Shown here: in pieces, positions 10,794-22,356 of the stretch
Position numbering within the stretch: the stretch's first letter is position 1
Layout: the number at the start of each line of letters is the position of its first letter
Assembly: GCA_025531455.1 (NCBI GenBank)
Contig: JAMYHL010000002.1
Location: 1-64,000 of the forward strand
Source of the DNA: Apiotrichum sp. Y4204
Lineage: Eukaryota > Basidiomycota > Tremellomycetes > Trichosporonales > Trichosporonaceae
Reading direction: 5' to 3'
DNA: 64,000 nt
Notes under the pieces: model-generated
What the model was told of the DNA's origin: nothing
The model's database searches: none
What the model saw: the letters and a program-made list of their open reading frames with translations, nothing else
Made by a program: the position numbers and the translations under genes

Positions 10794-11233
10794 TTAGTCT
10801 GCATCGTCAGTGATTGACCCTGGCTTTACTGTCAGTGCGGGACTTACTGCGAGAGTATTCGACTGCGTCCTCGATGTTGACGTGCGCCCAGCAGACGGTC
10901 GGGTCATCCTTCTCGCAACATCCTTTGTCTGTACATTCCAATCTAAGTGTAAGCTCAAAAGTCCAGCGGGGGGGCGATCTGGCACAGAGGACCGCGACAA
11001 GGGGGATGATTTACTGATCACTCGACACTCGCGGTCCTCCCCGCTGCGAACACTCACCCAGGAGAGCAGACAAAGTCGGAGTCGTTCACCTTGCAGCAGG
11101 AGAAGTCGGGGATGAGCTGCGCGGCAAGCTCGCAAGTGGGTTGGAACGAGCGCTCGGGGGATCCGACGACACCGTTGTAAGGGTTGTAGGGCGAGTCAAC
11201 CGGCACATCGGTGGAGCTCTGTTGGTTACCCAT
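10794..11233 (-). CDS. Small N-myristoylated eight-cysteine protein
   Basis: Three exons splice with matching phases: 11058-11233, 10848-10942 and 10794-10798. Both introns have consensus donors (GTGAGT, GTAAGT). The product has 91 residues. It begins MGNQQSST, which fits the N-myristoylation consensus (Gly2, Ser6), so membrane anchoring is likely. There are eight cysteines at residues 34, 46, 47, 56, 62, 67, 68 and 76. They form two related blocks, CCKVNDSDFVC and CCEKDDPTVC, suggesting an internal duplication and a metal-binding or disulphide-rich fold. The final exon supplies only the last codon (completed to Asn) and the stop. I recognise no family. Myristoylation argues for the cytosolic face of a membrane, where disulphides would be unusual and metal binding more plausible. 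Confidence 0.65.
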
Positions 11234-14200
11234 TGTGATTAGTGAACGTCGGTGGTGGGCCGTGATAAGGAGCGGTGTTGATACTGAACTGTTTGAACAG
11301 GAGGTGCTGAGAGTGGGGATGGAGACTTCTCGGGCTGACATCGTCGATCTTTTATCCTTCACCGTCGAGACGGCTTCAGCGACATGAGCTTCCCCGACGG
11401 GGCCCGACGGCACCAGTTACGGCCATGCCCCATTGGTATGGTTCTCGTTCTCAGCCATTCTCAAGACCTCAGGACCCGCCAGGTACGACTCGCTATGCGT
11501 GCTTGATGATGGCCTCGAACGGCTGTGTGCAACTCAGCAAACGAGGAGCTGCAGGCGATGAGACGCGCAGCTCCACGCGAGGCACAGTTTTAACGACATG
11601 AAAGGGGATGATAAGATTAAACACTAAGCTTAGGCCAAAATCACAAAACCTTTCGCGTTAGCAAATGGCATAATCGAGACACCGGTCTGGATGTTGCGAG
11701 GGCGACTGTCTAGAGTGCCAGGTGACTTCAGGATAGGGGTGTCTTGTCGCCCGTGTCCAACCTCTCAACTTATCGGAATGTCCAACCCTACCTCTTTCTC
11801 ACTTGACGACCGTCCACGAGGCGTAACAGACCGCGGCCACGAACGAGGAACCGGGACGTTTGTGTTGAGTTTGTTCGGTGGTGCTGGGCTCCGACCGTCA
11901 GCTCCCGATCAGTCTGAAACAATGGTGAAACAATGGTGCTCAAAGCTCCAGCATGAACATGTGCAGAAGGACAGCACTTGGAAAGCCTCATCGTTCAATT
12001 CGGGTGCCATCCATCGGAAAGGGTATCATGACCTTTGCATTCGACAAGGCATGAGGATCAGCTTCGAGTCGCAGACTTGGCAAATGCAACCCGTCGCCAC
12101 TCCGACTTGGCCCATGGGCAATGTATCAATGTATCTCAGAAGACCGGCCCTAGCACCAGAGCCTGCCTGCACTTTGAAGGCAGTGTTTCGCTGGTTCCGG
12201 CAGGACATAGCGCTGCATTATGTTTCGGTCCCTCCACCCGTGACTTGGCTTTCCGAAAGCACTACTACTGTATGGTCGAGTGGGGCAAAGCAACCTTACT
12301 CTGTCCCATAGCCGCACACAGCAGTGGGGGCTGTCACGCTCATGCGCTCACGGGCCATAAAACAAGGACAGCAAGTGCCTCGTCGCCGCGGCAAGGCCGT
12401 AGCGATAACCCTGCCACCATTCTCGCGATACGTATCTATTCATTGAGCTCCACTACGCGGCATTCAACAGGCCACAGGACAGAACAGGCGCATTACAGTT
12501 TGACAGGCACGTATAGGCACGATGATACGCCGTGTGGGAGAACTTGGCTGTTTCAACATGAGAAGTGGGTGCAATCAGTCACACGGCAAGGCACCCTCTG
12601 ATAGACACCGCTGGAAAACTTCAGTCAGAGGGATCGCAACAGGGGGACTCTAGCGATCCTCTCTTTCTAGCAGTGGGATGGAGAATTGGCCGCCCATGGG
12701 GAGCATAGTGAGGCGGTAAGCCGGAACACTACGACACTGTCACATTAGGTGTCACCTCTCGTGGTCTTGAGACGAGTCGGTGCCGTACTTGTACCTGTCG
12801 CATTCCATAAGAATGCCGAAGACATAAACTTCGAGCGTTGACGACGCCATATGGAACATTCGGGTGATAATGGTGGAAGCCGTCCGTGGACCCAATGCGA
12901 ACACCAAACGTGCCGGACAGTCCGCGGGCGGTGTATGCTACTGAATGACGGCTGGATGGTTTGTGACAGGTGGCAATGGTTACGAAGTGGGGATGGCACG
13001 CGGTATGTGAGCAAAGCCAAGGCCCTCCTCAACCGGCCTCACAACGGCGGCAGCAAGACAGTGGACTTCTCGTCTGGCGGCGCTCCCTGTGACGGGACGG
13101 TCGAGTGCGGAGCGGCAACGGCTTAACACGGGTGCCTCCCGCTGGCCCTCCTGTCTAACCTCTTGTGGCCCTTGTATGGCCTTCTGTGCGGTACTTGCAA
13201 GGGCGTGCCTTTAGCCAAGCCGTTCCTCCATGCTGGCGTTAGAGGTACGGGGGTTCGGCGAGACAGTTGCCTCATTCTGATCCTGAGGTGCACTGGTTGC
13301 TGTGGAGATTGTCTTGTCGGGGCCGTTCGGCTGCGCTCGGTACGTTAGATCATTCTCGAACTCAGAAAGATGGAAAGCTGTGGTGGTGTTGGGTTCGGAA
13401 CAGAAGGGACTTGTGGCCCGAGTACGGCAGTTGAAGGTATTGGGGATCACTATGGGAGGCGGCGACGGTGCGAGGCTCAGTCACTCCATGTCCCCCGTAT
13501 CAGCGAGGGAGTAACTCCGTGCAGGCTACGCCGAAGAGTGAGCGATGCTCGGCACCAAGAGCGGTGGGGCGGCACAGACTCTGGTGATTTTGCAGTCCGA
13601 AAGCGATCGATTAATGTGAGGCTGAAAAGGCGCTATATACTGGGTGTCACCGTCCTCGGCTGATCCCACTCCTTGCGGTTAAACCTCCCACAACCATCTG
13701 CACACGCATGAGCCTCTGAGATCAGGGGAAATGACCCTCGTAGATTTCTTCCCGCGACAGCCTGCGCAGAAGGCGTCAACTACCTGCCCCCGCAGACCCA
13801 GCACGCTGCGCAAGGAGCAACGCAGTGCGTCTCACACGCTTCCGCTTCAATCGTGGATCGTTTCGCCTACCTGCACGTGACTCCCCGAGCGTGATCGCCA
13901 GCGGACGTGCAAGTGGAACTCGCGTTGAAGCTTTTATGAGCTTTTGGTGAACACCTGTGACTGGGCGGCATCGCGTACAAGGCCGAAACCTGATCCGTCC
14001 GTTCCCCTCCCAATCAGAAGTCGACGCTCCGACGTCTCCGCCTCTCTAGACGATCTTTTTCTGGCTGTCCTGGGGGATCCCGCTGGCTTGGCATTGACAT
14101 CCTGACTGCACCGACGACTCACATCTGACAGCGGGGGATGTAGGCCCTGGCGGGGCAATGGAGAGTCAGGGCTTGTCGGCCTCATCCGCGGCCCGCGGAC

Positions 14201-14651
14201 CACCGTTGGTCGCGTGCACCTGCGTGTCTGCCTGTGTCTCTGTAGTGATCCTGGGGGATCGGGGGACGCGGAAGCTCGCGGCAACACCGCATCCCTGATA
14301 TCAGATAACGCCGGGTGCCGAAGGTGTCATCGTTTCTTCGGCCGGGGTCCGCGGCTTTCGGCCATTTCGATATCTGGGCTATCTGATAGGCCGCGGCGGC
14401 GACATCGCACCCACCAAGTCACGACGATCAAGACGTCTTTGAGCGTCCCGGCTTTTTCCTCCTCCCGCTGGACTTTCTTCGAAAAGTTTTTCCTGTCATT
14501 CAGGTCGAGGAAGGGATAACGTTCTCAATGGGTGCGAGAACACGCAGGCCGGCCAAATCGCCAGTGTGGAAGAGCACGAGAAGATGCGTATAAGGTCGAC
14601 AAAGTACTGCCCCAGTTGCGGCTGTTCACGACCTACTTACTTCTCATCGAC
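11234..14651. other. 3.4-kb stretch without a confirmed gene
   Basis: No domain was recognised. The best coding-like piece is on the minus strand at 13211-13480, an open frame ending PNPRTSNASMEERLG whose Ser/Thr/Asn-rich composition resembles a cytoplasmic tail. It has no ATG and could be a last exon whose upstream exons I could not find. Plus frames at 11691-12311 and 12035-12601 look random. GATA/TATC motifs recur around 14296-14400, upstream of the peroxidase gene. Confidence 0.4.
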
Positions 14652-16888
14652 ATGCGCACTTTGAGCCTCCTTACCCTGGCGTTGGCCGGCCTTGCGCAGA
14701 CCGAGGCATCGGACATCAACAAGCTTCGCCGTCTCATGACGGACAGCCGGTTCATTGCCATCATCTCGTGGGTATCGAGCCATGTACTTTTTTGGGTGCT
14801 AACATCTAGGCCATGCAGAACAGGCGGCACGAACCGCCAGAACGCCGCCGAGTGGCTACGTACCGCGTTCCACGACTCGGCGTCACACAATGCTGCCGAG
14901 GGGACCGGGGGCGTCGACGCGTCAATCCAGTACGAGACGGGCTAGTAAGTGGAATGGCACTGTGAACAGTGGGCTCTGTACTGACACGTGATCAGCTCAG
15001 AGAACGCCGGCGTCGCATTCTCCTCGACGATTCAACAATACAAGTTCTACCAGCAGGAGGGTGTAACCCTCGCCGACATGGTTGTGAGTAGGATGAACGC
15101 GAAAGCACTACATGAGCTGACATCTAGGCTCTTGGCGCAATCGTTGCAGTTGGAGTACGTGACCACTGCGTCGCTTGTTTGGAGGACGATACAGTACTAA
15201 CCTTTCAGTCGTGTGGCGGCCCGATGATCCCCTTCCTGCACGGCCGAACAGATGCCGCCAACGCTGTACCCGAGGGCTCAGTGCCGCACCCCGAGGAAAC
15301 AACCGAGACTCACATCCAGCGGTTCGCGCGTATGGGCTTCTCGCCAACGGAGATGATCTCACTCGTCGCGTGCGGCCACACACTCGGCGGCGTGCACGCC
15401 AGCGTCAACCCCACCATCACCAACAGCGCCCATGCGGCATTCGATGACTCGCTCGCGGCGTACGACAACCATATTGCGACAAACTATATCAATGGCGAGT
15501 ACGTCAACCCCCTCGGGCAGCCGTGGGACGCGACGTATCCGCAGCGCAGCAGTGATGCTCGCATCTTTGCGAGCGATGGTAACAAGACGATCAGAGCCTA
15601 TGCGGACTCGAACCAGGCATATCTCGACGGCTGTAACGCTGTGCTCTCAAAGATGTTAAACGAGGGTAGGTTTGCGTATGTACCGTGTCGCTGACAGACA
15701 AGCTGTGCCCTCGTCCGTGAGCCTTAGGGGGCCAGTTGTACCGTTCCCTGTTTCGCTCGTCTTCCGGATGTCCCTTCGCAACGAGCGGTACAGCGTTTCC
15801 ATCGCCTCAGCCCAGGTCTACGACATGCAAGGCCAATGGTCGTCGTTCGACATTGGCTACGTCAACCGCGACGGCTCACCTGGCACTGACCCAAACATGC
15901 TCATGGTCCGCGACCTCAAGACACTTAGTATTGGCAAGCCTGTGGAGATCCGCAACATCTTGACGGTTTGTGACGAACACAATGGAATTGTGATACTGAC
16001 GCCCAGCCTAACGGCATTCCCCCTGCAACCGGGTGAGTCGAGGGGCCCCTTGCACTGGTTTCAGTACTGACATTGCAGCATCGGTGGCCTCAGTGTTAAG
16101 CTGACCATGAACGACGGTTCCGTGTTCAGCAGCGCCGAGGGCGAGGAATTCCGCGCCATCGACGACTCGATCATCATCGTGCGTCGCCTCCAATGCCGAG
16201 AGCTAACATCTTCAGGACGTAGGACCGGCATACAGCTGCCAGTACTCAGGAACCGAAAACAACGGCGCCACGGGCCTCAATGTGACCATGGCTGTGCTTG
16301 GACCGTACATTCCGGGCGACCGCGTCGATGTGATTGTCAACAATGGCTCCGGCGAGAAGATGCTCGTGCGCGCCACATACAGGCGTCCGCGTGATGCCCA
16401 CTACAACGTATGTCACACAGCGTTTACTGCGCTGACACTCAGTACTACAACGTCTTTATTCCAGACATCAACGCCCTCGGACTCGTGTCTATCGGAGCAC
16501 AGGTCACCCGTGCCAGCGGAAAAGTCAGCACGGACACGCGTGATGGTGAGTTGTATCCTCACGACCAGCTCTAACTGAAGACGGATACTATCCGACGAAC
16601 GTGTTCAGCAAGTGCCTTGCAGGCGCGATGTTCCCGAGCGACCTCCCGCCCAGCCCGTCCAACACGGCAGGCACCGTGAACGGCATTGTCGTGCGGCGTG
16701 CACGAAGGCGCCAGCCTGCCATCCCTTGTCCTCGCGGACGCGTGTCGTGCGGCGACCGCTGCGTTGACGTCTCAACAGACATCGAACACTGCGGCGGCTG
16801 TGCGGGTGAGGACGGCGTAGACTGCACCACCCTCAGCAACGGGGGCGCCACCTGTGTCAAGGGCCGCTGTGTGTTTACTGAAGTTTAG
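14652..16888 (+). CDS. Secreted haem peroxidase with CPL1-like tail
   Basis: Multi-exon gene; the ATG at 14652 begins a signal peptide (MRTLSLLTLALAGLAQTEA). The catalytic part belongs to the plant/fungal haem-peroxidase superfamily. The distal Arg/His lie in WLRTAFHDSASHN, the DASI block in GTGGVDASIQY, and the proximal His in LVACGHTLGGVH. Early introns fit well: 14768-14809, 14945-14995, 15084-15127, 15155-15208 and 15666-15702, leaving a 27-nt exon at 15128-15154. After the peroxidase fold comes a beta-rich region (VPSSVSLRGP onward). The C-terminus is cysteine-rich (CPRGRVSCGDRCVDV ... HCGGC ... CVKGRCVFTEV), the pattern of fungal CPL1-like domains. Likely role: extracellular peroxide-dependent oxidation. 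It is convergent with the lectin-like gene to the right. Later exon borders are approximate. Confidence 0.85.
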
Positions 16889-17139
16889 AAGGGTGTTGAG
16901 GACGACATTGGTTGATGCATGAAAAGGTTGCTCGGGCTGCCGTCATTGGTGATGGTGTCGAGTGTGCTTGCTGCACCATGTACCAGACTCCCTTGGTGCT
17001 CGGCAGAAACAATACAGTATCAGCGTGCCTGTCAGTCTGGCAGAATGGATGTGGGCTCGTTCATTGTCCTATCAAAGAATATCCATGTTGCAAGTGTCCA
17101 TATCACCACAGCAGTCCCGCGCCCGCCCGCGCAGATGCC

Positions 17140-17844
17140 TTACGGCCACGAGATCTGCGGTGTGGTGGTCCATACCTGGTTGGGGTTCTTGCAGAAGCAC
17201 TCCCAGGTCTGCGCTTCGGTCGAGGCTCCATCCTTGTTGTCAAGACAGAGTGCTGCAAGTCAGTCTCTGAACGAGCTCCAGGTCCCGAACCAACTCACTG
17301 ATACCGATCTTGTCCTCGGTCGGGTACTGGAAGCGCTGCGAGCGGTCGTACTCCCACGTGAAGCCATCGCCTGTCGCCGCGGGGTCGGGGAGGATGCGGG
17401 GGCAGGGCCGCAGGACGGGCATCATACCGCTGGCGGGGAACCAGCCCTTATACGGGTCTGCGGAGTGTCAGAGAGGAGCCACTAATGGTGATTGACAGCC
17501 CCGGAAGCGCATGGAGATCCGAGCTCTTGCAGCATCGAGGTGTCGGTGTCGATCATACACTCACTGATGCCAGCAGTAAGACAGAGCTCAGTCCCAGCGA
17601 GACGGAGATACGTGACACCAGGAGCAACCGTCCACTTCTGCTTTGAGGAGTCATCGCAAGGCGCAATGTTGACAAGTGTGCCGTCGGTGCCCTGCGTCGC
17701 GGAGAGACACCGGCCCGTGTCCGCTGGATGGACGGTGACGTTCGTGGGCGAGAAGGGCATCGTGGGCGAGCGCTCTGTCGGCGCGCCGGCGGCGAACGGG
17801 AGCGCAGCGGCGGCGGCGAGGGCAGTGAAGGTCGTGAGGAGCAT
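17140..17844 (-). CDS. Secreted ricin-B-type lectin-domain protein
   Basis: The start at 17844 gives a signal peptide, MLLTTFTALAAAAALPFAAG. The mature protein is about 150 residues. It shows beta-trefoil features: TGRCLSATQGTDGTLVNIAPC, then SKQKWTV, TELCLTAG, and in the last exons TLCLDNKDGASTEAQTWECF ending NPNQVW. C-L-D, Q-x-W and N-Q-x-W repeats are the hallmark of ricin-B lectin folds, which bind galactose-type sugars. There is no catalytic chain; this is the carbohydrate-binding fold alone. Introns lie between GSP...ASG and DPYKGWFP, after KIGI (donor GTGAGT), and possibly a short one just before the stop. A TATA element sits about 75 nt upstream. Confidence 0.8.
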
Positions 17845-17918
17845 TGTTCAAGAGTCTGGGAAGTGTCTGTGATGCGATGAGGGTAAGTGACGAGGTCGTT
17901 CTCTAATCTTTGTTGGGA

Positions 17919-17926
17919 CTTTATAC
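17919..17926 (-). promoter_or_regulatory. TATA element of the lectin-domain gene
   Basis: The minus strand reads GTATAAAG about 75 nt upstream of the ATG at 17844. Confidence 0.45.
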
Positions 17927-18505
17927 GCGTTGATACCGTCCCATCCGACCGTCTGCATTCTGTTCGATGCTGGTACACTACTAACGTCGCCTCTCCTGAG
18001 TCCATCGACGCTCCTGATGCGCGACGTCATTGTTCTCAAAGAGTCTAGCCTGTGCGGAGGAGAGATGCGGAGCTCTGAGCTCTCTACCCTGTGCGGTTTT
18101 CCCTTTCGGTGAGGTCGTCTCTCTGCTTCTCGCCGCCAAGCCGCTCCCAAATTAGACCTCGGACTGGCTTCGCGAAGAGTAGATTTCCTTGAGGCTGTGG
18201 TTGATTGCAAAAGGATAAAAACAAGTTGGAATGGAACCACAAGAACAGAGTTGCTGCTGCGGATCGTGGTTTGTGCAACTTGTTCGGCAAACCCGGGCCG
18301 GGTAGTAGAGCCAATGCCGACTGGACCTTGCACTCTGATAACAGAGGCAATAACAACTACTGACAACTGACTGCATGTTCTGCAACATGTGCAGGGCGGG
18401 CAGCGCAAAGGCGATGCATAACAGCGCCGTTGCTGGTAAGCGAAGATTGCGAGACCCGATGCACAGTTTTTCTCCATTGTGCTATCTTCCTACAATTGAT
18501 ACATC
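17927..18505. other. Intergenic, no gene seen
   Basis: Overlapping open frames (largest minus 17848-18477) lack any domain and cover the lectin promoter. Confidence 0.5.
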
Positions 18506-19313
18506 CTATGCCTCGAGCTTGAAGAGGTCGGTGCGCTCCGCGACCTGCAGCTCAACCTGCTTGCCTGCGTCGTGCTCGCCGTCGAGGACGGAGAACGTCA
18601 ATCCGGCAGTGCCAGGCTGGTTGAGGCAGTGCATGAGGGTCTCAGCGACGAGCTCACGAGCGCACGGCGCAAACGCCTTGCCAAGCTCCGGCACAGTCTT
18701 GGGCGGCGCAACGCCCGGGCGGCACATCTGGAGCACGCCCATCTCTGCCTTGCCCTTGGGGTCGTTGTGGAGCGCGCCAGGACGAATGACGGTAAAATCG
18801 AGCTTGGTCTTTTGCACGGCCGCCTCGGCATCGTACTTGGCCGTAATGTAGGGCCCCATGAGACCCCAGAAGGTCGCGCTGCACGCCCGCGAGCCCTCGT
18901 TGTAGTACGACGGGACCTTGCCTGGCGGGTGCGCGTCCATCGAGGACACGACGAGGAGGCGCTTCACGCCGGCGTCCGCAGCCGCCTCACACACCTTGAC
19001 GACGCCTCCGTAGTCGACCTTGCGCAGGAGCTCGGCGTCCGCCTCCTCGCTTGTCGCGGCTGCCCAGATGATCGCGTCAATGTTGTGGAGGGCGACTTGA
19101 ACGTCCTTGACTGTGGCGGAGCCAATGTCGAGAATGTGGGGGTACGCGCCAAAGGCCTCGAGGTCATCGTTGCTGCGTGTCAGTGCCAGTCGAGATGAGA
19201 TCCACTCACTGCTTGTTGTTGCGCACAATGGCGACAACCTCGTGCTTGCCCTTGGCGAGCTTGGCAAAGTCACGGGCGATGCGACCGCCACCTCCAAAGA
19301 CTGCGATTCTCAT
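18506..19313 (-). CDS. Atypical short-chain reductase (NmrA/NAD(P)-binding type)
   Basis: Two exons (19210-19313 and 18506-19172) joined by a 37-nt intron in matching phase give 256 residues. The start at 19313 reveals the Rossmann dinucleotide motif MRIAVFGGGGRIARDFAK near the N-terminus; without the first exon the motif is lost. Further features are AIIWAAATSEE, KRLLVVSSMDAHPPG, YITAKYDAEAAV (YxxxK) and FTVIRPGAL, all typical of extended/atypical SDRs of the NAD(P)H-binding (YMR090W-like) group. It probably reduces or isomerises a small molecule, or senses the NAD(P)H redox state, in the cytosol; the substrate cannot be read from sequence. A TATA-like site (19446-19454) lies about 130 nt upstream. 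Confidence 0.85.
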
Positions 19314-19445
19314 GGTGGATTAATGTAAACGGGTTTGAAGTGTTGGGAAAAGGCGCGTGGAGCTGGATATGGGATGAGACTGGTGAGAGAGGCAGGTGAC
19401 TGTTGTCTGTTGGATGGAAATGTCAGAACGTCAGCGATTGAAGCT

Positions 19446-19454
19446 CTTTATATC
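19446..19454 (-). promoter_or_regulatory. TATA-like element of the reductase gene
   Basis: The minus strand reads GATATAAAG about 130 nt upstream of the ATG at 19313. Confidence 0.35.
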
Positions 19455-20080
19455 TTGTCATAGAGGCGTGAGAATCGCACTGGAACGCGCTGAAGATTCT
19501 AGTGCCCGATGCAGTGTGGAGTGTTACAGTACTCAGTGGATGCCTGCCAGCTAGTCGCTGTAACTTGGAGACGTTGCCGGCACAGTTGATGTCATGCACT
19601 GCGTGGTCCACATTAGAGTCCTTAGTGTGGAGGTTGCTGGGGAACAATGGGGAAGAAGTGGAGTGACCGACGGCACGCTCTCAGCATGCTATATAGGAAA
19701 CAGAATCTCTTCCTCAGACGAAACATTGAAAAAGAAACAAAGAATCGAGCAGCGCACCTCCGCCAGGCCGACGGCCGACGCCAGAGACGCCAGAGACGCC
19801 AGAGAGTGGGAGCCGAGGACTGAGGAACCGACTGGTCTTCATGCTAGTCTTGGCACTTGGAACATATGGGTGGAGGTGCCCGGCGCCAGGGGAGGGCCAA
19901 GAAGCCTGGGGTACGCCTTGTTCGAGGTGTGGAGGACACGCCACGACAACGTGTCAACAGACTTCGCATGATCGCATCACCGCATGCATGCTTGCTTGCT
20001 TGACGTTCAACGTTGTGCTGTACATGTTGCCACTTAGGCCCCTCACGAACTCACTTCGCCATATCCACACCTACAGGCGC
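19455..20080. other. Intergenic between divergent genes
   Basis: No gene seen. A short run of the 9-mer GACGCCAGA occurs near 19785-19803. Confidence 0.5.
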
Positions 20081-20488
20081 ATGACGACCGCTGCGCTTCC
20101 CGAACGGCCGACGGTGCACTGGCGCCGCGAGCGCGCCGACGAAGCACGCTCGCTCGCCGCCGGCGAAATCACGCAGAAAGACGCGGTCCTCGCCCAGCTG
20201 TTCCCCGACGCGTTTCTGGACCCATGCGACAGTCTCCTCGCGAGATTCGAGTCCTCCCTTCCGCCGAGCAACCACGATGCCGCGTTTGCCGCCGTGCAAG
20301 CGCTGGTTGTCGGCCTCAACGAGCTGCTCGACGACGCTGACGAGTCGTACATCGAGACGGCGGAGCGCGAGCGCCTGTGCGAGTACATCGAGGAATGCCT
20401 GACGGCTGTTGGCGTCGACGTCGCGGCCATGGCGGCCAGTCGTGGGATCGGCGTCGCAGAGATCACAGACGAGTGGCGAGACTGGTAG
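20081..20488 (+). CDS. Small acidic helical protein of unknown function
   Basis: Single exon, 135 residues from the ATG at 20081 (MTTAALPERPTVHWRRERAD). The open frame continues upstream, but that part has no coding character, so this start is chosen. The protein is acidic and predicted all-helical: DEARSLAAGEITQKDAVLAQ, FPDAFLDPCDSLLARFE, ETAERERLCEYIEECLTAVG, ending TDEWRDW. It has no signal peptide or membrane segment. I do not recognise a family. Codon use is GC-rich at third positions, like the certain genes nearby, which supports it as real. Confidence 0.6.
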   Translation: MTTAALPERPTVHWRRERADEARSLAAGEITQKDAVLAQLFPDAFLDPCDSLLARFESSLPPSNHDAAFAAVQALVVGLNELLDDADESYIETAERERLCEYIEECLTAVGVDVAAMAASRGIGVAEITDEWRDW

Positions 20489-20680
20489 ACGCGTAGACGT
20501 GGGGTCGTCACAAGAGTTGTACGTCTTTTGGTTTTTGTGAATACAGTACGGGCCGCACTTCGATCTGAAATCTTGCATTCTGTTGCTAACTCTTTCACTC
20601 TCACATTATGAAACTGAATTGATTTCCTACAAAGCTCTTGGGAACTGATTTGTTTCCTATGGAACGGCACACAAGTCTGA

Positions 20681-22287
20681 TTAGAAGATCATCAACGCTC
20701 CGAGAACGGCTCCGAGGAGGGCGACGGCACCACCCACAGCGGGGAAGCCGATGACAACGGCAGAGCTGTTGGGACGCGCCGTGGTCGTGCCCGATCCAGA
20801 GACGCGTCCACTGGGGGACGTGCCAGTACCGGTCGAAGGACGACCACCTGGGGGTGTCACCTGGCCGGGAGGGTTAACCTGGCCGGGAGGATTCACCTGG
20901 CCGGGCGGGCCGACAGGGACGGGGTTGACGGGCGGAGGATCGACAGGCTTGCTCTGGTCCTTGCACATGTTGTCGAGGATTCCGCCAATGCCAGGGATGT
21001 ACGTTTCCGTGTAGTGCTTCGTGGCGGCATCGTCCCATTTGAGCTCGGAGGCTGCCCCCGAGACACACTTTGCGCACTCGTCAACGGCGGACTTGAGGCC
21101 GTCCTTGTTCTGCGGGTAAGCACTGCCGGATACACTTTCAAGCTCACGTTACAGTTGGCCTTGCACTCCTCCGACGGCGCGGAGCCGGCAACGCACACAT
21201 CGCGGAGCTTGTAGACATCCGCGCACCTGGGGCACTTTTCCACGATCGTCTCCTCGATGTTCTTGGGCGGGTCCGGGTCACCGCCGCCGCCGCCGATGGG
21301 GCGGCCGAGCTTCTTGCACTGCTCGTGGAACTTGGGCTGCATGTCGCGCAACGAGGCCTTGTTAGGCTCACTGTCAGGGAGACACGCGATGCACTCGTTG
21401 ATCTGCTTGTCGGTTTCGGCCTGGCCATTAGGATTGCGCAGGTAGAGATTGTCAAACTCACGCTGCAGTAGCCCTCGCACGCCTGGACCTGGTCAACGCA
21501 GTAGTTCCTGGCGCTGTACGGGATGCCGCAGATCTCGGAGCAGTCCTTTGCGGGCGGGTCGCCGCCGCCGCCAATGGGCTTCCCAAGGCCCTTGCACACC
21601 TCGTGGTACTTAGGCTGCATGTCGCGGTACTCTGCCTTGCGCGGGTCGCTGTCGGGAAGGCACTGGATACACTTTGTGACTTCGGCGTCGCTCTCGACCT
21701 GGCAATCAGTGCTTAGACCTCAACGCTCAGCTCACCGAGCAGTACCCTCCACACGCCTGGATCATGTCCACGCAGTAACCCTTGATGCTTCCCGCGAGCC
21801 CGCACGAGTCGCAGCTGGGGGGCTCGGGCACTGTCACGTCCTTACCCTGTGCGGCGCACACGTCCTTGAGAATGTTCTCTGCGTCGGGAGGCGTGGTGCC
21901 CGAGGGATCATTTCTGAGACAAGTTATACACTCGATCCAGCGGGTGTGCATGTTGTTCTGCGTGTCAGTCCATAGGCGGAGATTGGGCTGTTGGGGGGGA
22001 GCTCGACTCTGAGCCTCACGGCTGCAAGAAGTTCACCCACACGCCCTCGAACTCGGCACTCACGGTACACACGCCGTTCCAGTCACAGTTGGCGAGATTG
22101 TTGGAGTTGCCCTGGCAGTGGCCATTGATGTCGCTGATGACGGAGCACTGGCTCGCACACCCTGCGCTCATGGTGGGGGCCAGCTGGCGGGGGACGAGTG
22201 CGCCCAGCGCCGGGACTGTTGTTAGCGATGGAAATGTTGCAGCCATGGCTTACTGGCTAGGACGGAGAGGAGAGCAAGCGAGCGCAT
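20681..22287 (-). CDS. GPI-anchored cysteine-rich repeat protein
   Basis: Starting at 22287, a first exon (MRSLALLSVLA) splices over a short intron to IPALGALVPRQLAP, giving a signal peptide and a Kex2-like R-Q processing site. Four cysteine-rich units follow. They contain CASQCSVISDINGHC, CDSCGLAGSIKGYCVDMIQ-AC-GYCS, CSEICGIPYSARNYCVDQVQ-AC-GYCS and CPRCADVYKLRDVCV. Each is led by a segment like ECIACLPDSEPNKASLRDMQ and KFHEQCKKLGRPIGGGG. Introns recur at the same place, just after the C-S/N closing each unit, so the repeats look exon-borne. A proline-rich stalk (PPGQVNPPGQVNPPGQV) leads to a Ser/Thr spacer and a hydrophobic GPI signal (VVIGFPAVGGAVALLGAVLG). Likely a wall or plasma-membrane surface protein; ligand unknown. 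Confidence 0.75.
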
Positions 22288-22349
22288 TGGGAGCTTGGAG
22301 CTGGCGGTGCTTGGGAAAGAAGACATTCGGCACCTTCAGCTCGATCTGC

Positions 22350-22356
22350 CTTTATA
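22350..22356 (-). promoter_or_regulatory. TATA element of the repeat-protein gene
   Basis: The minus strand reads TATAAAG about 63 nt upstream of the ATG at 22287. Confidence 0.45.

Noticed and set aside
11691..12601. Overlapping plus frames of 188 and 206 codons
   Set aside because: Random-looking composition, no motif, no splice logic.
17848..18477. 209-codon minus frame
   Set aside because: It covers the lectin-gene promoter including its TATA element and shows no domain.
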